The position numbers and the translations under genes are program-made. The notes under the pieces are model-generated. The model saw only the letters and a list, made by a program, of their open reading frames with translations, searched no databases and was not told the origin of the DNA. A stretch of DNA of 64,000 nucleotides from Lentimicrobium sp. (lineage in GTDB: Bacteria; Bacteroidota; Bacteroidia; Bacteroidales; Lentimicrobiaceae), in NCBI GenBank assembly GCA_023957275.1, contig JAMLHF010000001.1, positions 62,001-126,000 of the forward strand, read 5' to 3'. Positions 1 to 9,624 of this stretch are shown here, one piece after another. Each line of letters opens with the position of its first letter. Positions within the stretch are counted from its first letter, which is position 1.

Positions 1-3000
1 TATGAGCAATTGATGAAGTTAAACAATACGTTTACATCTGCCCTTGAAAAACACCCGGAAACGAGGTCGGTGACCACCACCCATATTTGCCTGAAATCGA
101 ATGTAATACCGGATGTCCGGAGTTGCATGTAGTTTCCGGTAGAACCATCAGACCAGAGATACGATACCCCGTTTAAAGGAAGCTCAATGGTAACGGTATC
201 AAAAACGCAGGCCAGAATGGTATTGTCTTCATAAGGCACGCCCGGCTCTATCAGATTAACAACCGGGAGGCTCAGAACAGTAACAGGAACATTTCTTTCA
301 ATTACTGACATTCCATCACCGACTTCGAGACGGTAAACAGTGGAAACAAGCGGTGAAACATTTACTTCCGGAAGTTCGGAGATAAGTGTATTTCCATCGT
401 ACCAGCGGAAATAATATCCACTTTGAATGCCGCCGAATGGCAGGGCCAGCAGCATAGTTTCAGAGCCAAGACAAATGGTGTCAGGATTAGCAACAGGGGA
501 TGCATTAAGCAAACCTCCCTGCACGATCACGCTTACCTGGTCGGGCAGGCTTACACAACCGCGGGTGTCAGCGACCAGAAGTGTAAAAAGATTGCTTGTA
601 TAAAGAGGAACTGTGACAGGATCAGACACAAAAGCATTGATCAGCGAATCGGCCGGGCTCCAGAAGAAGTTATAGATTCCCGGAGGAGATGCGCTGCCCT
701 GTAGCTGAACACTGCTGCCGGTCTGAAGAAAAACATCTTCTCCGGCGGCTGCATGCGGCAGAGGCCAGACTTCCACACTAACCAGGGCAGAAACAGTTGA
801 AGTCCCGTCAAAGACCCGGACTTCATAAACGGTACTTGCATCAGGAATCACATAAGGCTGCTGAAGGTTGCTGAACAGCACCCCGTTATTTAACCAACTG
901 TATTGATATCCTGTGCCTGACCCGCCCAGGGCCTGTGCCTGGAGGGTGGTTCCTTCACCGGCACAAAATGAAGGCGGATCAGCGGTGGCAGATACTGCCA
1001 GAGGGCTGCCTGCCACTTCAATCAAAACCTCATCACATGCAGCGCAACCATTTACCGCGTCGGTGGATGTAATACTGAAAAGCACTGTTGTTTCGAGCGG
1101 CAGAGTTTCAGGACGCATTACATCCGGGTTAAGCAGCAGTGAAGCGGGCTCCCAATGGCAGAACACCGGATTGGCGCCTCCCTGTACACTCCCCTTGAGT
1201 ATAACAGACGCACCGAACATCACTGTAGTATCATTTCCTGCGCTCACCTGGGGCCCGGGGGCAATTTCGACCTGCAGCGGGGGTGAAAAAGGGCCTGCGC
1301 CACAGTTGTTGATAACGGCCACCCTGAGACCGGCGATGCCGGTGAATGCCGGGTCCCAGTTCACCAAAACCGAATTACCGCTCCCTGCAACCACGCCGGC
1401 GCCCGCAGGATCTATAGTCCAGTTGTAGCCTGAAGCATTCAGCACACCCTGGGTAGTATAATTGCCCGAGGCTCCTCCCTGGCAAAAAAACCCGGGTCCT
1501 GAAGGCTGCTCTGCCTGCAATGGCAATGGGCTTACTACAATTAAAAGCGGGTCGGACCATACTGATGAACCACATTCGTTCACACCCCTGACGGCCAGCT
1601 GAGCTGTGCCTGAAAATGAAGCAGACCACGACAGCGTAATCTGTTGTGCATTGCCAACAACAATTCCGGCTGATGAAGGTAAGAGCGTCCATTCGTAATG
1701 GTCGGCAAAAGCGGAACCTGAAGTAAAATAGGTTGTAAGCCCGGCACCCTGGCACAAAGCCGCAGGGCCGGCCGGTGTTCCGGTCTCCTTGGGCAAGGGG
1801 TTTATTTTTACCTGCAACGGAGGCGAACCCGGGCCGGTTCCGCAATCATTAACGCCTCTTACCTGAATATAAGCTGTCCCTATAAAATTATCTGCCCAGT
1901 TGACCATTGCAGATGTTCCGCTGCCCTGTATGGTTCCGGCCGATGGAGGGGACATTTCCCAAAGGTAACTCGTTGTATTGGCAAGGGGGGGTGTACTGAA
2001 GACCGTATTGGGCGGATTCTCGCAGAGGGCTGTTGGCCCCTGGATCGGGGCGCCGGCCGGAGGAACTGAATAAATCTGCACCATGGTTGAAAATACCACC
2101 TGCGGGCAGGCAGCAGAGGGAGGAATGGTATTGGTTACCTGGTAAGTTCCTTGTGCGGAAGCCGCCAGGTTGATCTCACCGGTGTAGATGCTCGCAAATA
2201 CCAATCCTGGTGGTGTTGCTGAAAAAGTGCCGGCTGAAGAACCCGGCGCAAAAACCGGAAGCGGATTGATCGCTGTGACACAATAACCCGGCTGCGGATA
2301 TCCAAATGTGGCTGAAGGCGAGGTAACCACTGTCAGTAAAATACTTGCCGTGTCAGGGCAGGAACCTTGCGTGATGTGAGTAATGGTATAGGTACCCGGA
2401 TTGCTTGCACCCAGATTTATATTTCCGGTTGAAGCATTGATCGACAATCCGGGAGGAGTGGCAAAATAAATACCTCCGGGATAAGGTGTAACAGGATTGC
2501 CTGAGAACCCACTCTGGCACAGCGTTGAGGATCCGTAACCAAAACCCGCGTTATCCTGGGGAATAACAGTGACTGTAACATTATCAGAAAAAACCTGTCC
2601 TCCGCAAAGATTTATCACAGCAGTATATACCGTTGTCGATGAGGGCATTACAACCAACTCCGGCCCGTATCCAACAATGGTACCTCCCGGGTAACCGCCG
2701 GTATACCATTTGATCCCGCTTGGGACAAAACGCGTACTTTCATTTGTAACTACCCATTGCGTTGAATTACGGTTGGTCGCCGTAAAGGCGGTGGTACCGT
2801 TGCTGTTGTGGACACCCTGGGTAGCGGTTCCCCCCGCCCAGGTGAGGCAATTCGGTTTACTGGTAAGATGATTCTCGACAATGCTGCTCTGTTCGTTAAG
2901 GACAATCTGGAAAGTCCCCCGGGTTGTGGTACAACTGAACATCGGGCATTCGTACCAGTAAACGACCAGTTTTCGGTTCGGGGCTGTACCGATGGTCTTA

Positions 3001-3479
3001 TAATAAACATAAGGTGGCCCGTAGGCAGATGTTATGCCCGGATGCCAGTCCTGCCAGGGCGCCATAATGCAGTTTTTAGGCACTGTACTGCTTGTGCTGG
3101 GAATGGGTGCAGAGGTGTAGGTTGTCCAGGATGAATTGTAGGAAAATCCGACCCAACCGTTGGAACCAATGTAGAATTGCGAGTAATACTGGTTGAAGAA
3201 GCAGAACTGAAACCCTATATTAAAGGGACCGGCAATCTGGTCGTCCTGGTTTCCGCCAAAGGTCACCGGTGTCCCGCCCGAATAAGTCTCAGGTTGATAA
3301 GGATAGACTTCAAAGGTATAGCTATCGGTACCATAGCCACCTTCTGCCTCAGCGAACAATGTTACCGTTTCACCCTGACAAATGGTAACATCCGGCCCTG
3401 CATTAATTTGTGATTTTACCTGAAAATCAAAACAAAAAACCAGCGCCACCAAAAGAAAAAAACTCCGGTTATTATGCAT
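1..3479 (-). CDS. Large secreted Ig/PKD-like repeat protein, 3' end outside window
   Basis: The reading frame opens at an ATG (3477-3479) and runs without a stop to base 1, giving at least 1159 codons, so the C-terminus is missing. Residues 1-24 look like a signal peptide (MHNNRSFFLLVALVFCF, then cleavage near KSQ). A beta-sandwich-like region follows, containing GSNGWVGFS. Then come repeated Ig/PKD-like units of about 90 residues, of which three carry VRGVNDCG, VRGVNECG or a variant, spaced about 275 bp apart (near 1860, 1590 and 1310). The last 250 residues closely parallel those before the sorting domain of the protein at 3919-6447, including NLI(E/K)P, YLWS(D/N)GSTG and TSGI(T/S)FDF. I therefore infer that a T9SS type A sorting domain lies just beyond base 1. 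Probable surface-exposed or secreted adhesin-like protein; the ligand is unknown. Confidence 0.85.
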   Translation of the reverse strand, partial: MHNNRSFFLLVALVFCFDFQVKSQINAGPDVTICQGETVTLFAEAEGGYGTDSYTFEVYPYQPETYSGGTPVTFGGNQDDQIAGPFNIGFQFCFFNQYYSQFYIGSNGWVGFSYNSSWTTYTSAPIPSTSSTVPKNCIMAPWQDWHPGITSAYGPPYVYYKTIGTAPNRKLVVYWYECPMFSCTTTRGTFQIVLNEQSSIVENHLTSKPNCLTWAGGTATQGVHNSNGTTAFTATNRNSTQWVVTNESTRFVPSGIKWYTGGYPGGTIVGYGPELVVMPSSTTVYTAVINLCGGQVFSDNVTVTVIPQDNAGFGYGSSTLCQSGFSGNPVTPYPGGIYFATPPGLSINASTGNINLGASNPGTYTITHITQGSCPDTASILLTVVTSPSATFGYPQPGYCVTAINPLPVFAPGSSAGTFSATPPGLVFASIYTGEINLAASAQGTYQVTNTIPPSAACPQVVFSTMVQIYSVPPAGAPIQGPTALCENPPNTVFSTPPLANTTSYLWEMSPPSAGTIQGSGTSAMVNWADNFIGTAYIQVRGVNDCGTGPGSPPLQVKINPLPKETGTPAGPAALCQGAGLTTYFTSGSAFADHYEWTLLPSSAGIVVGNAQQITLSWSASFSGTAQLAVRGVNECGSSVWSDPLLIVVSPLPLQAEQPSGPGFFCQGGASGNYTTQGVLNASGYNWTIDPAGAGVVAGSGNSVLVNWDPAFTGIAGLRVAVINNCGAGPFSPPLQVEIAPGPQVSAGNDTTVMFGASVILKGSVQGGANPVFCHWEPASLLLNPDVMRPETLPLETTVLFSITSTDAVNGCAACDEVLIEVAGSPLAVSATADPPSFCAGEGTTLQAQALGGSGTGYQYSWLNNGVLFSNLQQPYVIPDASTVYEVRVFDGTSTVSALVSVEVWPLPHAAAGEDVFLQTGSSVQLQGSASPPGIYNFFWSPADSLINAFVSDPVTVPLYTSNLFTLLVADTRGCVSLPDQVSVIVQGGLLNASPVANPDTICLGSETMLLALPFGGIQSGYYFRWYDGNTLISELPEVNVSPLVSTVYRLEVGDGMSVIERNVPVTVLSLPVVNLIEPGVPYEDNTILACVFDTVTIELPLNGVSYLWSDGSTGNYMQLRTSGITFDFRQIWVVVTDLVSGCFSRADVNVLFNFINCS

Positions 3480-3505
3480 TAAACACCCTTTTAAGTTATA
3501 GAAGA

Positions 3506-3907
3506 TTAATCTTCAGGCTTAAAGTCCTCAAGATTATGCTCTTTGCCATTGATAATAATCTGCCGGATCCCGATGAACAACAGGATTTTCTTTACGTAAG
3601 CGGCATCAGTCGGGTGAATGTAAGAAAGAGTAAAACGATGGAAATCGGAAGATGGCTGATCAACAGCCAGGGTAAAGGTTTCAGGCATCAGAGAAGCCTG
3701 GCTGGTAACGGGTTCGATATCAGGTAAATCGTCAATATTAATAAAGAAAATAGTTTTAACCCTGCCATTGTCGTGCAATAAAAAATCCTCCGCGTTCACA
3801 AACCTGGCAGTATAACCATCCTGAGCACTGACTGGCTGGCCCGCAAAAAAAATAACCGATATGAACAATGGTATCAGCTTCAATATTTCAGGGCCATGGG
3901 TTCTCAT
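3506..3907 (-). CDS. Small secreted protein of unknown function
   Basis: 133 residues from the ATG at 3907 (MRTHGPEILKL). A longer frame starts at TTG 3916, but the ATG is preferred and leaves an 11-bp gap after the stop of the upstream gene. A signal peptide is visible (LIPLFISVIFFAGQPVSAQ), so the protein should leave the cytoplasm. The mature part is about 100 residues, has no cysteine and no recognisable motif, and ends acidic (EDFKPED). It lies between two large paralogous Ig-repeat proteins on the same strand and is probably co-transcribed with them. A partner or assembly role for them is only a guess from position. Confidence 0.6.
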   Translation of the reverse strand: MRTHGPEILKLIPLFISVIFFAGQPVSAQDGYTARFVNAEDFLLHDNGRVKTIFFINIDDLPDIEPVTSQASLMPETFTLAVDQPSSDFHRFTLSYIHPTDAAYVKKILLFIGIRQIIINGKEHNLEDFKPED

Positions 3908-3918
3908 AACGGACAAAG

Positions 3919-6447
3919 TTAGTGAATAACCAGTTTCGTGACAACAGTGCCTCTTTTTGATGTAATCCTGAGGAGATAGGTTCCGGGGCTGTTATCCGAC
4001 AAGTCAAACATAGTCTGACTGACACCCGGCATGGTTTTACTGATTCCGCTGCGCATAATTACACGGCCACTGAGATCGGTCAGGGTGATGTCAAAAAAGT
4101 CGGCCGGGCCGTCGAGCGATACCGTAACATCTCGGCGGGCAGGGTTGGGATACACATTGATAAAATCTTCCGGGCTGAGCTCATCCATACCATAAGAGCA
4201 GGCAGTAAATGTAAAAGCAATTCCGGCAGTATCGCTGCTGATGCACCCTGTTACGGGATCGGTCACCCTTACTGAATGTTCCTGAAAGTCAAAACTAATT
4301 CCGGAGGTCATTGTTTCAAGAGTTCTCCCGGTGGACCCGTTACTCCAAAGGTACTGCGCACCGGCATTTTCAGCATCCAGGATCAGGGTATCGTATACGC
4401 AAACCTGAATTGCTCCTGCCTGAACAAAATACTCCGGCTTGATCAGGTTTACTTCCGGCAGTTGATTCACACTGACCGTAATCTGAGTTTCAATGGTATT
4501 AAACAAATCATTCAGTACCAACGTATAGGTTGTGGTTTCGGAAGGGTTCAGCAGAACGGTTTCATCGGTGGAGATTTCCGTATCGCCAACTTTCCAACTG
4601 TAAAAATAATGCGGATAATTGCCGCCACTGGGAAGTGCGATCAGCTGCACTGTATCTCCCAGGCAGATGACAGGAGGAACAGCCTGAGGCATCACCGCCA
4701 GCGGCCCGCCCACGACGGTGACCATCATGTGATCTTCTTCGCTTACGCAGCCATTTGCATCTGTTACAACAAGACTGAATAATGTTGAGTTGTTAAGCTT
4801 TCTGGTCACAGGACTCTGTATGGCAGGATTCCACAACGAATCTGCAGGCTGCCACTGATAACTGAAAGGTGGCATTCCGACTCCGGCACTTCCCTGTAAT
4901 TGAGTAAAGGTTCCGTGGTTGATCTGGACATCATCTCCCGCTTCGGCAACAGGCAAAGGATTAACCACCACGGTCACCTGTGATGTAACAGGATTGTAAC
5001 CATCATCTACTACAACAGTATATGTTGTTGTTTGATCAGGTTCTACAACCGGATTCTGAAGGTTCGAGGACCACCCGCCCGGCGCACTCCACCCATAAGT
5101 GTAAGGCTGCTGCACATTGCCGCCAAATGCATTCACTTCGAGTTGTGAGGAACCGCCGTAACAGATTTCATCGGGACTGGCAGAAGCTGAAGCAGCAAGT
5201 GCATCACCCACAAATAAGGTTGCCGCAGGCGACATGGTGAGTGGCGGGCAGTCGCCGCTAACCACGCATCTGAACTGATATTGTCCGAGTTCAAACGTAG
5301 CCGGATTGATTGTCAGCGTATTTGTATTTGTTCCGGAATAAGGAGCAGATTCGGTAAGATATTGCCAGAAAGCGGTGGGATCTGGCCGGAACTGCCATCT
5401 GAAACTTGTATCTCCAAGCGTTTCAACATTAAAGACAGCCGTTCCGCCAATGGGGACCATCTGATCCTCCGGTCCTGCCAGCACCGTGGGAAGCGGATCA
5501 AGTTCAACATCAAAGGTCTTTCCATGCGGCAGTGAATTATTAGAACAGAGGTCTACCACATTTCCGATCAAACGCAGTTCATATTCTCCGTTTTCATACA
5601 TGGGTGGATAAAATTCAATGGTAAAGAATTTTTCCTGTTCGCCTCCGGCCTGACAACCTGCTCCGTTTACGCTTGTAACCGTGTGTTCAGTTCCGTCAGG
5701 GCCTACCAGCAGAAAGTCGGAAGGATTCACTGAAAGACAACGAAGGTTTTCGGTAAAGCCAAAATACAATGAAGTGGCTCCGGCACAACCTATTTCATTA
5801 TCAATAAACGCGATGGTTGCCGCAACATCATCATAGATTCCGGCGGTTGAAGCTCCAAAATCAAGGGTATAACCAGCCGACGAAGAAGCTGTCCAGTTAC
5901 TTATACATAACACATAGGTATCTCCTCCCTCAACGGGCAGGTCGGCATTCCATTTATTGGTAGGCCCGCCGCCGTTACAATGTGAATTACCGCCATTGGG
6001 ACTGCTGATACCTGTTGAGCCATGATAACCAGCACCTCCTGCAGCATTACAGCTCTCTTGCATGAAAGCTGCATTGTTGTATATATCACTGCACTCCATG
6101 TCGTTCAGGTTATAAACCGCCCAGTCGTAATCGTCATTGGGGTTTACGGGAGTTATTACAAAACGCAGCATTCCGGATGTCTGAACAGAAATCACATACC
6201 ATATGGTATTGGTTTCTCCATCCATGCAACTGCGGGGGCAACTCTGATTCGGATTGATCTCATCAGGATAGTTCCCTGAACCGAGCGGCACCAGTGGCTG
6301 ATCATAAAAACCGGTGCAAACCGGGATGGCCCCAAGGCAATCCTGAATGGTAGGAACCTGAGACCAGGCGTAACCTGAAAAAAATATTGCAAAAACAACC
6401 GTTAATAAAAGCCCAGGCCTGTTTCCCTTGTAGGAAAGATAATTCAT
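3919..6447 (-). CDS. T9SS-sorted Ig/PKD-like repeat surface protein
   Basis: 842 residues. The N-terminus is a signal peptide (LLLTVVFAIFFSGYAWSQ). Residues 30-200 form a jelly-roll-like domain with paired cysteines, typical of gliding-motility-type surface proteins (IWYVISVQTSG, NDDYDWAVYNL). Ig/PKD-like units follow from about 320 to 720 (for example GPEDQMVPIGGTAVF and AEAGDDVQINHGT). The C-terminus is a T9SS type A sorting domain: VYPNPARRDVTV, then LSGRVIM, then GTYLLRITS and VVTKLVIH. The protein is therefore predicted to cross the outer membrane through the T9SS. A TAAATTTG box on the minus strand (6541-6548) fits a Bacteroidota -7 element upstream. Its C-terminal half is paralogous to the truncated gene at 1-3479. 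Confidence 0.88.
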   Translation of the reverse strand: MNYLSYKGNRPGLLLTVVFAIFFSGYAWSQVPTIQDCLGAIPVCTGFYDQPLVPLGSGNYPDEINPNQSCPRSCMDGETNTIWYVISVQTSGMLRFVITPVNPNDDYDWAVYNLNDMECSDIYNNAAFMQESCNAAGGAGYHGSTGISSPNGGNSHCNGGGPTNKWNADLPVEGGDTYVLCISNWTASSSAGYTLDFGASTAGIYDDVAATIAFIDNEIGCAGATSLYFGFTENLRCLSVNPSDFLLVGPDGTEHTVTSVNGAGCQAGGEQEKFFTIEFYPPMYENGEYELRLIGNVVDLCSNNSLPHGKTFDVELDPLPTVLAGPEDQMVPIGGTAVFNVETLGDTSFRWQFRPDPTAFWQYLTESAPYSGTNTNTLTINPATFELGQYQFRCVVSGDCPPLTMSPAATLFVGDALAASASASPDEICYGGSSQLEVNAFGGNVQQPYTYGWSAPGGWSSNLQNPVVEPDQTTTYTVVVDDGYNPVTSQVTVVVNPLPVAEAGDDVQINHGTFTQLQGSAGVGMPPFSYQWQPADSLWNPAIQSPVTRKLNNSTLFSLVVTDANGCVSEEDHMMVTVVGGPLAVMPQAVPPVICLGDTVQLIALPSGGNYPHYFYSWKVGDTEISTDETVLLNPSETTTYTLVLNDLFNTIETQITVSVNQLPEVNLIKPEYFVQAGAIQVCVYDTLILDAENAGAQYLWSNGSTGRTLETMTSGISFDFQEHSVRVTDPVTGCISSDTAGIAFTFTACSYGMDELSPEDFINVYPNPARRDVTVSLDGPADFFDITLTDLSGRVIMRSGISKTMPGVSQTMFDLSDNSPGTYLLRITSKRGTVVTKLVIH

Positions 6448-6731
6448 GACATCAATGTTTCCGTTATAAAAAAAACTGTTTATAACGATTTAACAAAAAG
6501 GAAAGAAAACAATAAACTGCTGAGAAAGCCAGCACACAGGCAAATTTAATAATAATATAACCCGGAATCAGGAGTTCATAAAAAAAATGGAATTTGACAC
6601 AATCCTGACCATCTGATGCGGCCATCCGGGGAAGGGAAGGAAAATAGAAATGCGAAATTCAAAAAAAATGTGTTTTTTTGTGTACGCTTGCGTCTGCATT
6701 GACGTTATAATCCTGTCAACATAAACCGATT

Positions 6732-7448
6732 ATGCGCGAAAACCTGTATTGTAACCGACTGTTTTGCATTATATTACTTGCCTTCCCGCTGATGTTTACC
6801 CATTGCATCAAAGAAGAAAACAACACCTTCAATCACCTCCCTGAAGCCCGCTATACCGTGAATCCGGCAAGGGGGGACAACGATACACAATTTTTCTTTG
6901 ATGCTTCGGATGTATCCGATGCAGAAGACCCGGCCAGCGAGCTGCAAGTATGCTGGGACCTTGACAATGACGGGGTTTATGACACTGATTTCACAACAGA
7001 AAAGACATTCACCCATCAATATGGAAATACCGGGATTTATTTCCCGCTGATGCTGGTTTGCGACACAAAAGGCATGAAAGACTCCGTAAGACATATGATT
7101 GTTGTTGTAAGCGATCTGTCGAACCTGCCGCCATCAATGCCGACGTATATCACGCCTCCAAACTGGCAATCGTGGATGGAACCGGAGGTAATTTTCAAAT
7201 GGACGTGCAGTGATCCTGAAAATGACTCCCTGACCTTTGACCTCTGGACCGGCCGCAGTACTGAGGCAATGTTACCTGCAACAACCGGAATCACGGAATT
7301 CAACATGGAAGACGGACAAAAAGTTTTCCAAACCACATATGCAGGTTTTGAGCTCAAAAAAACCTATTACTGGCAGATTTTTGCTAAGGATGTTGCCGGC
7401 AATTACACCGCCGGGCCCGTATGGCGCTTTACAACCCGGCCTGAATAA
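6732..7448 (+). CDS. PKD-domain cell-surface protein, probable lipoprotein
   Basis: 238 residues. The N-terminus is hydrophobic and ends in a cysteine (FPLMFTHC), which could be a lipoprotein attachment site, although the lipobox is not canonical. Residues 35-125 form a PKD-like domain: PEARYTVNPARGD, then WDLDNDGVYDTDF with its calcium-binding-like Asp pattern, then YGNTGIYFPLMLVCD. Residues 135-235 resemble a fibronectin-type repeat (PPNWQSWMEP, FKWTCSDPENDSL, YYWQIFAKD). It lies divergent from the T9SS gene at 3919-6447. Its stop overlaps the next start as TAATG, which suggests translational coupling. Binding partner unknown. Confidence 0.7.
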   Translation: MRENLYCNRLFCIILLAFPLMFTHCIKEENNTFNHLPEARYTVNPARGDNDTQFFFDASDVSDAEDPASELQVCWDLDNDGVYDTDFTTEKTFTHQYGNTGIYFPLMLVCDTKGMKDSVRHMIVVVSDLSNLPPSMPTYITPPNWQSWMEPEVIFKWTCSDPENDSLTFDLWTGRSTEAMLPATTGITEFNMEDGQKVFQTTYAGFELKKTYYWQIFAKDVAGNYTAGPVWRFTTRPE

Positions 7449-8782
7449 TGCGGGGGAATCTATTTTCACTGCTGATCGCGCTGATCCTGCTACTGGCAGG
7501 CTACTCCGTTTTAGCCCGTGAATCCAGAATCAATGGTTGTATCAGCGGGACCGGAGATCCGGAAATTTACCTTTACCGTTTCTACGGAGATCTTGAAATT
7601 AAAACCGACTCTGCAAAAACGACTCCCGAAGGATGTTTTACCTTTACGTTGGATGAATCTCTGCCTTCAGGCCAGTACCGCTTAATATTCAATGGCAATA
7701 GGTTCCTCGATCTTATCTTTAATCACGGGGATATCAGTTTCTCGACTACCCTTGACCACCTGATCGACAGCATCAGGTTCTCAGTTTCTGACGAAAACGA
7801 TTTGTATTACAGATATTTAAGGTTCAGATCAAAAAGCAGATACCGGATCCGGCAATTGCACAGGCAGCTTTTGTCCATTCCTGAAGGTAACAGTCAATAC
7901 ATGAGTACAAAGCTGGAAATAATGAGCCTGATGAAGCAGGAAAATGACTTTACGTTCGGGCTGATCAACGGGCGGGAGGATTCTTTTGCTGCAAAACTGA
8001 TTCAAATCGACCGCGAACCTCAACCTGACCCCTCCTGGCCGCAGAAACACCGCGACCGTTACGTTTTCAGCCGGTTTCTTGGATACATTGATTACAGCGA
8101 CACCACACTTCTATACTCCAATGCCTTGTCAGCCGAAGTCATCTCGTACCTTTCTGTCGTCACAGCCCTGTGGCCCGAACCTGACAGCATATCGTACGGT
8201 TTCAGGCTCGCTGCTTATAACCTGCTGGCAGCCTCAGGCAATTCAGAAAAAATGTTCGGTTTCATCAAAAACTATCTGATCCGGGGCTTTACCCGACTGG
8301 GCCATATCCGGCTTGCTGAAGAACTTGACAGCCTAAGCTTTAACGCCAATTGCCATTCCCGGGCATTCACAGAATATGCAAAATCGCATCAAACAAGGCT
8401 GTCCGGAAAAAAAATTCCGGCATACAACCGGATAAAGGCGTGTATAAATCAACAACCGCCAGGGAGTTACGAAGGTAGTCTGGTCATTCTTTCAGTACCC
8501 GGTTGCATATGGGATGAAAACCTGAGACACAATGTCATACAATCTTTGAAACTATCCACATACGGGAAGTATCAGGCCGTTACCCTTACTGCTGAAAGAA
8601 CTGAAATAATCCCTGTCAACGAAACTGAAAATATATGCATGCCGGGCGAAAAGGAATATGCGAAGATTCAACGGTTTACCGGGTATCCCAAGGCTCCGCT
8701 GCTGATTGTTCTGGACCCTGAAGGAAACATTAAAAAAATTGCCGGTTCGTGGGCAACACTGATTAGCGGCAGTGAGCTATAA
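7448..8782 (+). CDS. DUF4369-like protein with degenerate thioredoxin fold
   Basis: 444 residues starting in the TAATG overlap with the previous gene. A signal peptide is present (LLIALILLLAGYSVLA). Residues 25-125 resemble the DUF4369 beta-sandwich common in Bacteroidota thiol-disulfide proteins (INGCISGTGDPEIYLYRFYG, LPSGQYRLIF). The middle is helical. The last 90 residues follow a thioredoxin/TlpA pattern (LVILSVPGCIWDENLR, and a cis-Pro-like segment YPKAPLLIVLDPEG). The usual CxxC is reduced to a single cysteine, so reductase activity is doubtful. It is convergent with the LutA-like gene and overlaps its 3' end by 6 bp. Likely periplasmic or outer-membrane-associated; function unknown. 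Confidence 0.7.
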   Translation: MRGNLFSLLIALILLLAGYSVLARESRINGCISGTGDPEIYLYRFYGDLEIKTDSAKTTPEGCFTFTLDESLPSGQYRLIFNGNRFLDLIFNHGDISFSTTLDHLIDSIRFSVSDENDLYYRYLRFRSKSRYRIRQLHRQLLSIPEGNSQYMSTKLEIMSLMKQENDFTFGLINGREDSFAAKLIQIDREPQPDPSWPQKHRDRYVFSRFLGYIDYSDTTLLYSNALSAEVISYLSVVTALWPEPDSISYGFRLAAYNLLAASGNSEKMFGFIKNYLIRGFTRLGHIRLAEELDSLSFNANCHSRAFTEYAKSHQTRLSGKKIPAYNRIKACINQQPPGSYEGSLVILSVPGCIWDENLRHNVIQSLKLSTYGKYQAVTLTAERTEIIPVNETENICMPGEKEYAKIQRFTGYPKAPLLIVLDPEGNIKKIAGSWATLISGSEL

Positions 8783-9502
8783 TTCCCAGCCGGAAGCCAG
8801 AATATCCACGATGTGAATGGTTTTAAGCGGAATTTTGTGCTTGCTGATATATCCCTGCATGTGCATGAGACAAGAACTGTCGGTGGATACAATATATTCA
8901 GCGCCGGTCTTAAGTGCCATTTCTACCTTATGAGCCGCCATAGCCGTTGAAACGGGCTCATTTTTCACGGAAAACATACCGCCAAACCCGCAACAGGTCT
9001 CCCTTTCCTCCATTTCAACAAGTTTAAGCCCGCGCACATGACTAAGCAGGATTTCCGGCTCATTCTTAAGGCCATATTCACGGAGGGAAGCACAACTGCT
9101 ATGCCAGGTAACGATATGATTAAAGGTGGCTCCTGTATCTTTAACATTCAAAATATTGACCAGAAAATCCGTGATTTCATATATATTTTTCTTCAGGATC
9201 CGGTATTCGTTATGCAGGGCGGAATTGTAGAACATTTCGTCGTAATAATTCCGCACCATACCCACACAGGATGCCGAAGGGGCTACAACATGACTGCAGT
9301 CCTTAAAATCACGGATAAACTTCTCACCCATGGCCTTTGCATGATCCCAGAACCCGCCGTTGAAGGCAATCTGGCCACAACAGGTCTGGTTCTTATTATA
9401 ACGCACTGTAACTCCGGCCTTTTCAAGCACTTTAACCATGCTGAAACCTGTTTCTGGGTAAAACTGATCAATAAAGCAGGGTATAAATATATCTACAACC
9501 AT
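8777..9502 (-). CDS. lutA: LutA/YkgE-type Fe-S oxidoreductase subunit
   Basis: 241 residues, the usual length for LutA. Two CCG-type cysteine clusters mark the family: FIPCFIDQ with NQTCCGQIAFN, and HSSCASLREYG with RETCCGFGGMF. The family binds iron-sulfur or related cofactors and takes part, with LutB and LutC, in oxidation of L-lactate to pyruvate in the cytoplasm. The usual SCH of the second half reads SCA here. No LutB gene is next to it. A LUD-domain gene that could be the third partner lies 6 kb away at 15152. The gene is divergent from the beta-lactamase gene. Family assignment is secure; the lactate role is inferred. Confidence 0.85.
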   Translation of the reverse strand: MVVDIFIPCFIDQFYPETGFSMVKVLEKAGVTVRYNKNQTCCGQIAFNGGFWDHAKAMGEKFIRDFKDCSHVVAPSASCVGMVRNYYDEMFYNSALHNEYRILKKNIYEITDFLVNILNVKDTGATFNHIVTWHSSCASLREYGLKNEPEILLSHVRGLKLVEMEERETCCGFGGMFSVKNEPVSTAMAAHKVEMALKTGAEYIVSTDSSCLMHMQGYISKHKIPLKTIHIVDILASGWEL

Positions 9503-9533
9503 CGGACAATGGAAAATTTTAACAAACCTACAC

Positions 9534-9541
9534 TATATTTG
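9534..9541 (+). promoter_or_regulatory. Candidate -7 box (TATATTTG) for the beta-lactamase gene
   Basis: This is a perfect match to the Bacteroidota -7 consensus TAnnTTTG in the divergent spacer, 83 bases before the ATG at 9625. No clear TTTG -33 element lies at the expected distance, so the promoter is provisional. Confidence 0.45.
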
Positions 9542-9624
9542 CGGAAGAAACAACCGGTAACCTAAAAACAGGTAACATTTTCTGATTCCAGAGCTTTAAA
9601 ATATCCGCATAAGTAAAAAGAGGC

